A DNA stretch of 64,000 nucleotides from Chloroherpetonaceae bacterium (lineage in GTDB: Bacteria; Bacteroidota; Chlorobiia; Chlorobiales; Chloroherpetonaceae): NCBI GenBank assembly GCA_028277445.1, contig JANQGG010000032.1:1-64000 (forward strand), read 5' to 3'. A program made the position numbers and the translations under genes. Below the pieces are notes generated by a model, which was not told the DNA's origin, did not search any database, and saw nothing but the letters and a program-made list of their open reading frames with translations. Each line of letters opens with the position of its first letter. The stretch's first letter is position 1. Of the stretch, positions 47,283 through 54,783 are shown piece after piece.

Positions 47283-47867
47283 ATGTCGTGGATTTGGATA
47301 GTACTCATACTTTGTTCATACATTATTGGTTCATTTCCTTCAGCATATGTCTTTGTGGAACTAAAACTGCATAAAGACATTCGTTCCTGCGGTAGTGGTA
47401 ATGTCGGTGCGCTGAATTCTTATGAGGTTACCGGTTCTAAATGGGTTGGTTTGCTGGTATTATTGGTTGATTTTTTTAAAGGTGCGGCCGTAGTTGCTCT
47501 GGCACAATGGTTAATCCCTGAAAGCGACATAGCTAAAATGCTGGCCTCATTGTGTGTTGTTTTAGGCCATAACTACCCGGTCTGGTTGAGCTTTAAAGGC
47601 GGTAGAGGCTTAGCAACGATTGCCGGCTCAACCCTATTTTTTATGCCGCTTTTGCCCCTGGCCTGGTGTGGATTTTGGGTTGTATTACGCTTAATTTCAC
47701 ACTCTGTCCATTTTTGCAATGTATTTGCCACCTTTTTGTTAATGACACTTGCGTTGATACTCTTATTTTTTTCCTCTAACTTGGGTTTTTATTTTGCTTT
47801 AATACTTTGCACCATTATTTTACTTAGCCATAGTAATGTTATGCGTGCAGCTTTTTTGCGCCAGTAA
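47283..47867 (+). CDS. plsY: Glycerol-3-phosphate acyltransferase PlsY
   Basis: This integral membrane enzyme transfers acyl from acyl-phosphate to glycerol-3-phosphate, starting phospholipid synthesis. The 194 residues contain the three PlsY loops: SCGSGNVGALN (usual form GSGNPGATN), GHNYPVWLSFKGGRGLAT, and a C-terminal SHSNVMR in place of RHxxNI. The slight changes mark a divergent subgroup. plsX is not in the window. Confidence 0.88.
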   Translation: MSWIWIVLILCSYIIGSFPSAYVFVELKLHKDIRSCGSGNVGALNSYEVTGSKWVGLLVLLVDFFKGAAVVALAQWLIPESDIAKMLASLCVVLGHNYPVWLSFKGGRGLATIAGSTLFFMPLLPLAWCGFWVVLRLISHSVHFCNVFATFLLMTLALILLFFSSNLGFYFALILCTIILLSHSNVMRAAFLRQ

Positions 47868-47908
47868 TTGGTATAATTCGGTTAATTTAAAATTTTAGGG
47901 TAAACGAA

Positions 47909-48835
47909 GTGGAAGAGACTCAAAGTATGGAAAAAGCGATTATGGCTGAACCAGATGAAAAGCACAATCAGCCTGTACATTTGAAAGGTAATGATTTAAA
48001 AGAAATGGCACGTCAGGTACGCCGGGATATTGTTAGAATGCTGACAATGGCAAAATCCGGGCACACCGGTGGATCTTTGGATATGGCCGATATGATGACG
48101 GCCATGTACTTTCATTTACTCAATCATCATCCCGAAAAGTTCTCATCCGGAAAAAATCAGGACTTTTTGTTTTTATCGAATGGTCATGTGGCGCCAGTCT
48201 GGTACTGCGTGCTGGCAAGAAGCGGTTACTTCCCGCTTAATCGATTAGCCGGATTACGAAAAATTGATTCCTGTTTGCAAGGCCATCCATCAACCGATAC
48301 CTGTTTGCGGGGCGTTAGGATTGCCTCGGGTTCTTTAGGTCAGGGATTATCGGCGGCTATTGGCGCTGCGCTTGCGTTCAGAGTGGATAACAATCCCAAT
48401 ACCGTGTATTGCTTTTTAGGCGATGGCGAATGTCAGGAAGGGCAAATTTGGGAAGCGGCCATGAGCGCATCGCATTTAAAAGTTGAAAACTTAATTGCGA
48501 TTGTTGATCACAACAACCAACAAATTGATGGTGAAGTTGAAGATGTGATGGCATTGGAACCTTTTGCCGATAAATGGGAAGCCTTTGGCTGGCATGTTTT
48601 GAATTGTGATGGAAATGATATCGATGAGTTTATTGAAACGGTTCAGACCGCTAAATCAATGCAAGGCGAATGCAAGCCAATTGTGATTATTGCAAAAACC
48701 ATTATGGGTAAAGGCGTATCATTTTTTGAAGGTACTTTGGAAGATGGCTCAAATTGGCATGGCAAACCGCCAAAAGAAGAAGATGCTGAAAAAGCGCTTC
48801 AGGAATTACCAGAAACTCAATTTGGAGATTTTTAA
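47909..48835 (+). CDS. Transketolase, N-terminal subunit
   Basis: This is the ThDP pyrophosphate-binding half of a split transketolase (Calvin or pentose-phosphate carbon transfer). The 308 residues show SGHTGGSLDMAD (52-63), the metal/ThDP motif GDGECQEGQIWEA with a distant NNQQIDG, and ASGSLGQGLSAAIG. The GTG at 47909 has an AGGG element 8-9 bp upstream; ATGs at 47927 and 47942 are alternatives. The C-terminal subunit normally follows but rsmD does here, so the partner must be elsewhere. Confidence 0.92.
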   Translation: MEETQSMEKAIMAEPDEKHNQPVHLKGNDLKEMARQVRRDIVRMLTMAKSGHTGGSLDMADMMTAMYFHLLNHHPEKFSSGKNQDFLFLSNGHVAPVWYCVLARSGYFPLNRLAGLRKIDSCLQGHPSTDTCLRGVRIASGSLGQGLSAAIGAALAFRVDNNPNTVYCFLGDGECQEGQIWEAAMSASHLKVENLIAIVDHNNQQIDGEVEDVMALEPFADKWEAFGWHVLNCDGNDIDEFIETVQTAKSMQGECKPIVIIAKTIMGKGVSFFEGTLEDGSNWHGKPPKEEDAEKALQELPETQFGDF

Positions 48836-48844
48836 GCCTCGGAT

Positions 48845-49384
48845 ATGCAAATTATTGCCGGAAGCTTTAAAAGCCGGATTGTAAAAACACACAAGTCTCA
48901 TAAGGTTCGACCGACAACGGGTAGGGTAAGACAAACATTGTTTGATCTTCTCTCTACCCGACTTTATTTCGAGGGCGCGCGAGTGCTGGATATGTTTGCA
49001 GGTAGTGGTATTTTAGGATTTGAAGCCTTAAGCCGCGGCGCTGAATTTGCCATCTTTATTGATAAAAGCCCAATAGCGATTAAAACCATTCGGGCGTCAG
49101 CAGAAGATTTGAGGATTTCGGAACGAGTCGAGGCTAAAAAAATGAATGCCTTAAGTTTTTTAGCCAACACAACAGACACGTTTGACTTGATTTTTTGCGA
49201 TCCGCCTTATGCATTTGAGCATGATCAAAGTATCATAGATACTGTTTTTGAGCGAAGTGTTTTAAATCCGGGTGGCTATTTTGTGTATGAGCATCCAAAA
49301 AATAAATCGTATGAAGCACACCCGCATTTTGCGTTTGATAAACATTTTGGGACAACATCGTTAAGTTTTTTTACTCAAGGTTGA
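48845..49384 (+). CDS. rsmD: 16S rRNA (guanine-966-N2)-methyltransferase
   Basis: This SAM-dependent methylase modifies G966 of 16S rRNA. The 179-residue protein has an N-terminal IIAGSFKSRIVKT and VRPTTGRVRQTLFD, motif I VLDMFAGSGILGFEAL (47-62), and catalytic motif IV FCDPPY near 118-123. It begins 9 bp after the transketolase half. In many genomes rsmD precedes coaD, and here too coaD is the next gene, although 742 bp of repeats separate them. Confidence 0.94.
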   Translation: MQIIAGSFKSRIVKTHKSHKVRPTTGRVRQTLFDLLSTRLYFEGARVLDMFAGSGILGFEALSRGAEFAIFIDKSPIAIKTIRASAEDLRISERVEAKKMNALSFLANTTDTFDLIFCDPPYAFEHDQSIIDTVFERSVLNPGGYFVYEHPKNKSYEAHPHFAFDKHFGTTSLSFFTQG

Positions 49385-49476
49385 AGGGTTAATATTCTTG
49401 ATTTTTGGTGCAAAGAGCCATAATCAAATGGGAAAAGCGGTTGTTATTTGTTACTAATGACGAGATTTTGTTTTTG

Positions 49477-49527
49477 TCGCTCCTGCGAAAGCAGGAGCCT
49501 ATAGATACCTGCCTGCGCAGGCATGAC
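49477..49527. repeat. Double-hairpin repeat element A
   Basis: This element begins GTC and ends GAC. It holds a 7-bp stem with GAAA loop (CTCCTGCGAAAGCAGGAG, 49480-49497) and a perfect 14-bp palindrome (TGCCTGCGCAGGCA, 49510-49523). Elements of this look are dispersed in several bacterial genomes; the copy number here cannot be known from one window. Confidence 0.6.
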
Positions 49528-49634
49528 CTGGTTGGATGATGAATTTTGAATTAATGAATTCGTTATTACCTATTTATCTTTTTGGTTATCGACGCCAAAT
49601 TTCCGATTACTAATGACGCATGAGTATAGCTATT

Positions 49635-49658
49635 AACAAGGGGTTGCAACCCCTTGTT
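49635..49658. repeat. Perfect 24-bp palindrome
   Basis: Positions 49635-49658 form an exact inverted repeat without spacer. It reads AACAAGGGGTTG and then its reverse complement, with TTTT after it. It could act as a terminator for rsmD-strand transcripts or be a repeat element. Confidence 0.7.
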
Positions 49659-49755
49659 TTCGAAACAATCACTGCCGCGTGTGATAAGAACACGTTATTA
49701 CCTATTTGTTTATTGCTAAGTATGAAAACTTCCAATGACGCATTTACGTTATTAG

Positions 49756-49828
49756 TCACCCTGAATTAATTTCAGGGTCTCAGAAAATGCCAATTTGGTT
49801 GAGATGCTGAAAACAAGTTACTAATGAC
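49756..49828. repeat. Double-hairpin repeat element B
   Basis: It starts GTCACCCTGAA with an 8-bp stem ACCCTGAA/TTCAGGGT (49758-49778) and runs through TCTCA and GAGATGCTGAAAACAAG to ACTAATGAC. The GTC...GAC ends and internal TCTCA/GAGAT pairing parallel element A, which suggests a related design. Confidence 0.55.
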
Positions 49829-49837
49829 AAAATTAGT

Positions 49838-49907
49838 GTTCCCTGAGCGTGCCGAAGGGAACATGATCTTCAAAATCGGCATTTCGGCAGGCTCCTTGCA
49901 CGATTTT
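49838..49907. repeat. Double-hairpin repeat element C
   Basis: A first stem GTTCCCT/AGGGAAC (49838-49862) is followed by an outer stem AAAATCG/CGATTTT (49872-49907) enclosing a GGCAGGCTCC loop. This looks like a third member of the hairpin-rich set in this gap. Confidence 0.5.
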
Positions 49908-50041
49908 ATTGTTGTTCATTACCTGTTTGTTTATTGTCAAATATTTTAGCTCGCAATGACCCGATTGGGAGCAAATGATAATAGACTAGTTTTTACCATC
50001 GGTAAGCTAACAAAAGAGTGATACGATAACCGTTGTGTTCT

Positions 50042-50070
50042 TTGTGATTTACTTAGCGAAACTTTATAGT
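50042..50070 (+). promoter_or_regulatory. Candidate coaD promoter
   Basis: TTGTGA (50042-50047) and TATAGT (50065-50070) are 17 bp apart, about 57 bp before the coaD ATG. Pattern match only. Confidence 0.35.
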
Positions 50071-50126
50071 TAAATTGGATTTCATAATTTTATGTTTAAT
50101 AACTTATAAAAACCTAGTGTTCATCT

Positions 50127-50627
50127 ATGCCTTTTAAGCGCGCCATATATCCCGGAACGTTCGATCCAATCACCAATGGACATTTGGATGTTATTGAACG
50201 TGCCGCTAAAATATTTGATGAAGTCATTGTAGTTGTTGCCGTAAATTCGCAAAAACAGCCGCTGTTTTCTGCTGATGAACGCTATGAAATGATTGATTTG
50301 GTTACAGAGGCTTATCCTAATGTTCGCGTAGATGTCTTGATAGACGGCCTTTTAGCGAATTTCGCCCGAGAAAATGATGCTCATGTGATTGTTAGAGGAT
50401 TAAGGCAGGTGACCGATTTTGAATATGAATTTCAAATCTCGCTGATGAACAGAAATCTGTATCCTGAAATCACAACGGTATTTCTAATGCCAAATGAAAA
50501 GTATACATATTTAGCCTCGTCTATTGTGCGTGAAGTAGCAGGATTAGGCGGTGATGTTAGTAATTTTGTGCCAAAAACAGTCCTTGAGCGGTTAAATGAA
50601 AAGTTTTCGCTTAAAAAAGATCATTAA
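50127..50627 (+). CDS. coaD: Phosphopantetheine adenylyltransferase
   Basis: This enzyme makes dephospho-CoA from phosphopantetheine and ATP. The 166-residue protein has the nucleotidyltransferase motif [16 protein letters not shown] (8-23), [28 protein letters not shown] with conserved Arg residues, and a C-terminal SSIVRE variant of ISSTxxR. Length and motifs are standard. Confidence 0.97.
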   Translation: MPFKRAIYPGTFDPITNGHLDVIERAAKIFDEVIVVVAVNSQKQPLFSADERYEMIDLVTEAYPNVRVDVLIDGLLANFARENDAHVIVRGLRQVTDFEYEFQISLMNRNLYPEITTVFLMPNEKYTYLASSIVREVAGLGGDVSNFVPKTVLERLNEKFSLKKDH

Positions 50628-50706
50628 GCCTAAAATGATAAAGGTTTTGGGATTCATGATTTTTTATTTTTAAGCATCATTAAAGGACAATAGCAAGGAG
50701 ATAATT

Positions 50707-51918
50707 TTGAGTACTTCATTACAATCATTGGAAACCCGATTTTTAGCGGATCGAGTGACTCGTATGAGCGAGTCTGAAACCATGCGAATAAGTGGTTTGG
50801 CAAAAAAAATGAAAGCCGAAGGCCACGATGTCATTAGCCTCTCAGCAGGCGAACCTGATTTTGAGACGCCCGGTTTTGTAAAAGAAGCCGCTATAAAGGC
50901 AATTCAGGACGGTCATACCAAATACACGCTCAATCCGGGTGTTGTAGAATTAAGGCAAGCGATTGCTAAAAAATTTAAACGAGATAACAATATTACATAT
51001 GAACCTGATGAAATCATTGTTAGCAATGGCGGTAAACAGGCCATAGCAAATGCGGTTTTGGCGCTATGTAATGAAGGTGATGAAGTGATCATCCCTTCAC
51101 CGTATTGGGTAAGCTTTCCGGAAATGGTTAATCTTGCCGGAGGAACACCCGTCATTGTAGAAGGAAAAAAAGAAAATGAAAATAAAATCACGCCGGAGCA
51201 ACTTGAAAGCGCTTTGAGCCCCAAAACCAAAATGTTGATTTTAAATTCGCCTTCAAACCCATCCGGAGCCGTCTATTCCGAATCGGAAGTACGTGCGTTG
51301 ATGAAAGTTTTGGAAGGCAAAGAGATTTTTGTGATTTCGGATGAAATGTATGACAAGTTGGTTTATGGCGATACCAAGCCATTTTCACCGGCAGCCATTG
51401 AGTCCATGAAAGACTGGGTATTGGTGAGCAATGCCGTTTCTAAAACCTATGCCATGACAGGTTGGCGGGTTGGCTACATCGCCGGTCCAAAATGGATTAT
51501 AAAGGCATGTGCGAAAATTCAATCACAAACCACATCGAATGCCTGTTCGGTTTCGCAGCAAGCGGCTATTGCAGCATTAAAGGGCGATCAGAGTGTGGTG
51601 GAAGAACGCCGGCAGGAATTTGAAAAACGCCGCAATTACATGTATGAAGAACTCAATCGTATCAATGGCGTTTCAACAACCATGCCGCACGGCGCATTTT
51701 ATATTTTTCCTTCCGTAGAAGGTGTGATTGGTAAAACGTTTAATGGAACAACCTTGAACAGTTCAATGGATATATGCGAGTATTTGCTTAAAGAGCATCT
51801 GGTTGCCACCGTTCCCGGTGAGGCATTTGGTGCGCCTGGTTTTTTAAGGCTTTCTTATGCTTCGTCTATCGAGCAATTGCAAAAAGCCATTGAGCGAATG
51901 AAAAAAGCATTTGAATAA
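50707..51918 (+). CDS. aspB: Aspartate aminotransferase-type class I aminotransferase
   Basis: This PLP enzyme is probably an aspartate (or aspartate/prephenate) aminotransferase of the Ib subgroup. The 403 residues show [12 protein letters not shown] (38-49), [29 protein letters not shown] and the Schiff-base lysine in [17 protein letters not shown]. The start is a TTG at 50707, backed by a strong AAGGAG at 50695-50700 with 6-bp spacing, unusually clear for this genome. The first in-frame ATG is about 19 codons later and lacks such a site. Confidence 0.94.
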   Translation: MSTSLQSLETRFLADRVTRMSESETMRISGLAKKMKAEGHDVISLSAGEPDFETPGFVKEAAIKAIQDGHTKYTLNPGVVELRQAIAKKFKRDNNITYEPDEIIVSNGGKQAIANAVLALCNEGDEVIIPSPYWVSFPEMVNLAGGTPVIVEGKKENENKITPEQLESALSPKTKMLILNSPSNPSGAVYSESEVRALMKVLEGKEIFVISDEMYDKLVYGDTKPFSPAAIESMKDWVLVSNAVSKTYAMTGWRVGYIAGPKWIIKACAKIQSQTTSNACSVSQQAAIAALKGDQSVVEERRQEFEKRRNYMYEELNRINGVSTTMPHGAFYIFPSVEGVIGKTFNGTTLNSSMDICEYLLKEHLVATVPGEAFGAPGFLRLSYASSIEQLQKAIERMKKAFE

Positions 51919-51936
51919 ATTTGCCAAAGTAGATGT

Positions 51937-51965
51937 AAAAGGGTTCATGCAAGTGAACCCTTTTT
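51937..51965. terminator. Bidirectional intrinsic terminator
   Basis: An 11-bp stem (AAAAGGGTTCA with TGAACCCTTTT, 6-nt loop) lies between the convergent ends of the aminotransferase and rhodanese genes. It has T-runs when read from either strand. Confidence 0.88.
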
Positions 51966-52002
51966 GATTTTGAGAAATACAATTAATGCGGATAGAAATT
52001 CT

Positions 52003-52320
52003 TTATTGCTGGTTGGATAATGTTTCCTGCGTCCATCTCGACATTCCGCCAAGCATATTATAAACATCATCAAATCCGGCATGTTCGAGCAGAAACGAGG
52101 CATTGACGCTTCTAATGCCATGTTCACATAAAACGATAATCTCTTGGCGTTTATCCAGTTCATGAAGACGCCTGGATAGTTCCTGAACAGGTATATTAAT
52201 TGCTTTTGGCAGACGCCTGTAAAAAAATTCGCGTTGAGTTCTTACATCCAATACCTGAATATCAGGTGAGCTTTTCATGATTTTAGCGGCTTCAGCGGGG
52301 GTTATATTAGTCATCATCAA
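52003..52320 (-). CDS. Rhodanese-like single-domain protein
   Basis: This is a 105-residue sulfurtransferase domain with the family start AAEAAKIM-type helix, VLDVRTQREFFYRRLPKAINIP (in 23-44), and the active-site loop VLCEHGIRS with Cys65. Single-domain rhodaneses carry persulfide sulfur to various acceptors. Met3 is an equally good start. It is convergent with the aminotransferase gene and divergent from the acyltransferase. Confidence 0.9.
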   Translation of the reverse strand: MMMTNITPAEAAKIMKSSPDIQVLDVRTQREFFYRRLPKAINIPVQELSRRLHELDKRQEIIVLCEHGIRSVNASFLLEHAGFDDVYNMLGGMSRWTQETLSNQQ

Positions 52321-52361
52321 AAAATAGGTTTGTTAATTTTTTAGGAGTTAACCTTTCAACC

Positions 52362-53126
52362 ATGTTAAGAGTTCGCCGCAGCAAGCTTTATACATTTTGG
52401 TTTCGCCACTATTCTCGGGCGCAGTTCAGAAAGTTTTTTTCTTCGGTTCAAACATTTGGTAGCGAGAATTTTCATGGCATGGACATTTCAATTCCGATCA
52501 TTTTTTATATCAATCATGCGTATTGGTGGGATGGCTTTTGGTCTCAGTTATGCACCGAGGCATATTTTCATCAAAACCTATTTATTATTATTGAGTACAA
52601 GCAATTGGTGCGGTATCAATTTTTTACTCGATTAGGCGCTTTTTCAATCGTGCGTGAAAATCCCCGTGAAGCAATAAAAACCATCAATTATGCGGTTGAG
52701 TTATTATCAACGCCATCAGAAAAACAAAATGCCTTATGGATTTTTCCTCAAGGAGAAATCAAGCATATTGACGCACGTCCGTTAGGATTTTTTGGGGGAT
52801 CGGCAAAAATTGTTGAAGGGTTGCTCAAAAAAAACACCTCGGTTTATATTTGTTCGATGGTCACTCGAGCTGATTACCTTGATGAACAGAAACCCGATAT
52901 GTTTTTATCGTTTCAAGCCCCCGAGCTTATTGCACCAGAAAATTTCACCTCCATAAAAGAACTAACCAGTGATATGGAAAGAAAAACAGAAGCTCATCTT
53001 GACGAATTAACCCAAAAGATTATGACTCGGAATTTTCAAGGTGCCAAAACTTTGGTTGATGGTGAGCTTTCGGTTAATCGGAAAATGGATCGTTTTAAAT
53101 CATTATTGGGACTGCATCGAAAATAA
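52362..53126 (+). CDS. PlsC-like lysophospholipid/glycerol acyltransferase
   Basis: This 254-residue protein has an HX4D acyltransferase motif, N51-H52-AYWW-D57. It also has the downstream WIFPQGEI block (about 126-133) that corresponds to the FPEG motif, here with Gln in place of Glu. A short N-terminal hydrophobic or amphipathic stretch suggests peripheral membrane binding. Substrate could be lysophosphatidate or a lipid headgroup of another kind. Confidence 0.83.
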   Translation: MLRVRRSKLYTFWFRHYSRAQFRKFFSSVQTFGSENFHGMDISIPIIFYINHAYWWDGFWSQLCTEAYFHQNLFIIIEYKQLVRYQFFTRLGAFSIVRENPREAIKTINYAVELLSTPSEKQNALWIFPQGEIKHIDARPLGFFGGSAKIVEGLLKKNTSVYICSMVTRADYLDEQKPDMFLSFQAPELIAPENFTSIKELTSDMERKTEAHLDELTQKIMTRNFQGAKTLVDGELSVNRKMDRFKSLLGLHRK

Positions 53127-53276
53127 TGACACCTAAGCGTTAATAGTGTTCTTGAAAAGTAAATGGTTATTTAAAAGAAAGGTTTTGAAGATAAAGGCTT
53201 AAGCTCTAAATTAGACTCTATTCTTTGTTAGACTATGCAGGGAACGTATGTTAAACGATAATTAAATTTAAGGATT

Positions 53277-54245
53277 ATGCATTGCCAACATGAAATGTGC
53301 GCCGGGAGAGCTAGCTGTCATATCCGTGCATGTTTGCCGGATCATCTGTTAAGCGTGGAAAATCAATTATTTGATAATCTTGACCATGTAAATGAAGAAG
53401 GAAATAGTGATTATAAGAATTTGATTGAAGTAGAGTTTCGTGCCAATAGAAAGCAACTCTTTAAGAATACAAAAGGATTGGATTTAAAGCTAGGCGATTG
53501 TGTTATTGTATCTGCTGATGGCGGCACAGATGCCGGGTGGGTATATTCCAAAGGTCAATTGGCAGGCATTAAAGCCGATAAATTGAATGGTAATCTGAAT
53601 TTGGATGAATTGTTTGAGATTGAGCGAGTTGCAACCGAAGACGAAATTAACCGGTTGTTTAGCATTCAGAAAGAAGAACCGCAAATTGCTGAAAAATGCC
53701 AGGAAAAAATTCTTGCGCATAAGCTGGATATGAAATTTGTCGATGTTGAACTCCGATATGATCGCCAAAAAATTTCCGTGTTTTTTACATCGGACCATCG
53801 CGTAGATTTCAGAGAACTTGTCAGAGATTTAGCTTCAGAGTTCAGGGTGCGAATTCAGATGGTGCAAATTTCAGCGCGCGAAGAAGCCAAGCGCATGGGC
53901 GGTATCGGAACTTGCGGATTGCTATTATGTTGCACATCGTGGCTTAAAGAATTTCACCAGGTTTCAACAGACTCGGCCAAATATCAAAATATTCAGCTGA
54001 ACATGAGCCGTTTGACTGGCCAATGCGGTCGCTTAAAATGCTGTTTAAATTACGAGCGCGATAGTTACTCCGAGCTACTCAAGAAATTCCCTGTACTTGA
54101 AAGCATGGTCAAAACCGAAAAAGGACTTGCCCAAATTGAAAAAATTGACATTTTTAGGGAAGAAATATGGCTACACTATGAAAAGAGTGAAAATTGGGAT
54201 TGCATGACATTGGATCAGTTCAACAAAATGTTTGTTCAAAAATAA
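53277..54245 (+). CDS. PSP1-domain protein (RicT/YaaT-like)
   Basis: The 322-residue protein carries the PSP1 C-terminal domain (about 130-215) and a Cys-rich region, GIGTCGLLLCCTSWL and LTGQCGRLKCCLNYE, as in RicT/YaaT. In Bacillus RicT and partners bind Fe-S clusters and stimulate RNase Y-dependent RNA processing. The N-terminal 20 residues hold three further Cys (CQHEMC...C), which might add to cluster binding. RicA and RicF are not seen nearby. The bacterial role outside Firmicutes is unclear. Confidence 0.85.
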   Translation: MHCQHEMCAGRASCHIRACLPDHLLSVENQLFDNLDHVNEEGNSDYKNLIEVEFRANRKQLFKNTKGLDLKLGDCVIVSADGGTDAGWVYSKGQLAGIKADKLNGNLNLDELFEIERVATEDEINRLFSIQKEEPQIAEKCQEKILAHKLDMKFVDVELRYDRQKISVFFTSDHRVDFRELVRDLASEFRVRIQMVQISAREEAKRMGGIGTCGLLLCCTSWLKEFHQVSTDSAKYQNIQLNMSRLTGQCGRLKCCLNYERDSYSELLKKFPVLESMVKTEKGLAQIEKIDIFREEIWLHYEKSENWDCMTLDQFNKMFVQK

Positions 54246-54260
54246 TGACGTCGGGCTTTC

Positions 54261-54716
54261 ATGGAAACCTATTCCAGGGAAATTGAAATTCATGCGCCCA
54301 TAGAACGGGTTTTTCATTTTCATGATGATACGGATAACCTACTAAAGATCAGCCCCCCTGATGCAAGTGTAAATGTTTTGAAAGCTTCAGCTCCAGGTGT
54401 CGGGCAGCATGTGTTGCTTTCCCTTAAGCAGTTCGGAATAATTACATTGGAGTGGGAAGTTGAGATTATAGAGTATGAACCGCCCATTCGGATGACAGAT
54501 GTTCAAAAGCGAGGCCCTTTTGGATATTGGAAACAAACTCGTGAATTTTTAGATCATAATTCTGAACGAACCACACTCATTGATTCCATAGAGTACGCCT
54601 TGCCATTGCATACTATTTCAAATTTGCTTTTAGGAGGATTTGTTAAACAGAAAATTGAGGGGATGTTTGAGTACAGGCAAACCAAACTGAAAGAAATTCT
54701 GGAAAAAACTGTTTAA
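54261..54716 (+). CDS. SRPBCC-fold (polyketide cyclase/START-like) protein
   Basis: This 151-residue ligand-binding protein has the typical beginning EIEIHAPIERVFHFHDD (7-23), a central beta-sheet and the long C-terminal helix GGFVKQKIEGMFEYRQTKLKEI (in 125-147). SRPBCC proteins hold hydrophobic ligands or modify them; no specific function can be assigned. It starts 15 bp after the PSP1 gene and precedes metG. Confidence 0.8.
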   Translation: METYSREIEIHAPIERVFHFHDDTDNLLKISPPDASVNVLKASAPGVGQHVLLSLKQFGIITLEWEVEIIEYEPPIRMTDVQKRGPFGYWKQTREFLDHNSERTTLIDSIEYALPLHTISNLLLGGFVKQKIEGMFEYRQTKLKEILEKTV

Positions 54717-54783
54717 TTACCTGATGGTAATAATTTTGCAAGTGATCATTTTCAAGTATTAAGTTTAAACTAGAAAATAAGTT

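Larger units (their letters stand above)
49385..50126. repeat. Gene-free mosaic of palindromes and short repeated motifs
   Basis: No coding frame is supported in these 742 bp. Instead there are at least six stem-loop elements and a recurrent motif pair. The motif TTACTAATGAC or its relatives occurs at 49451, 49607 and 49818, with AATGAC versions at 49734 and 49955. A GTTATTACCTATTTGTTTATTG-like motif occurs at 49562, 49694 and 49915. In the last two copies ATTACC and AATGAC are exactly 37 bp apart. Palindromes sit between these copies, so the region looks like nested insertion of small non-coding elements. The coaD promoter lies at its right edge. Confidence 0.75.

Noticed and set aside
49385-50126. 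CRISPR array
   Set aside because: The repeated motifs are short, unevenly spaced and diverged; there are no identical repeats of 24-37 bp with uniform spacers and no cas genes.
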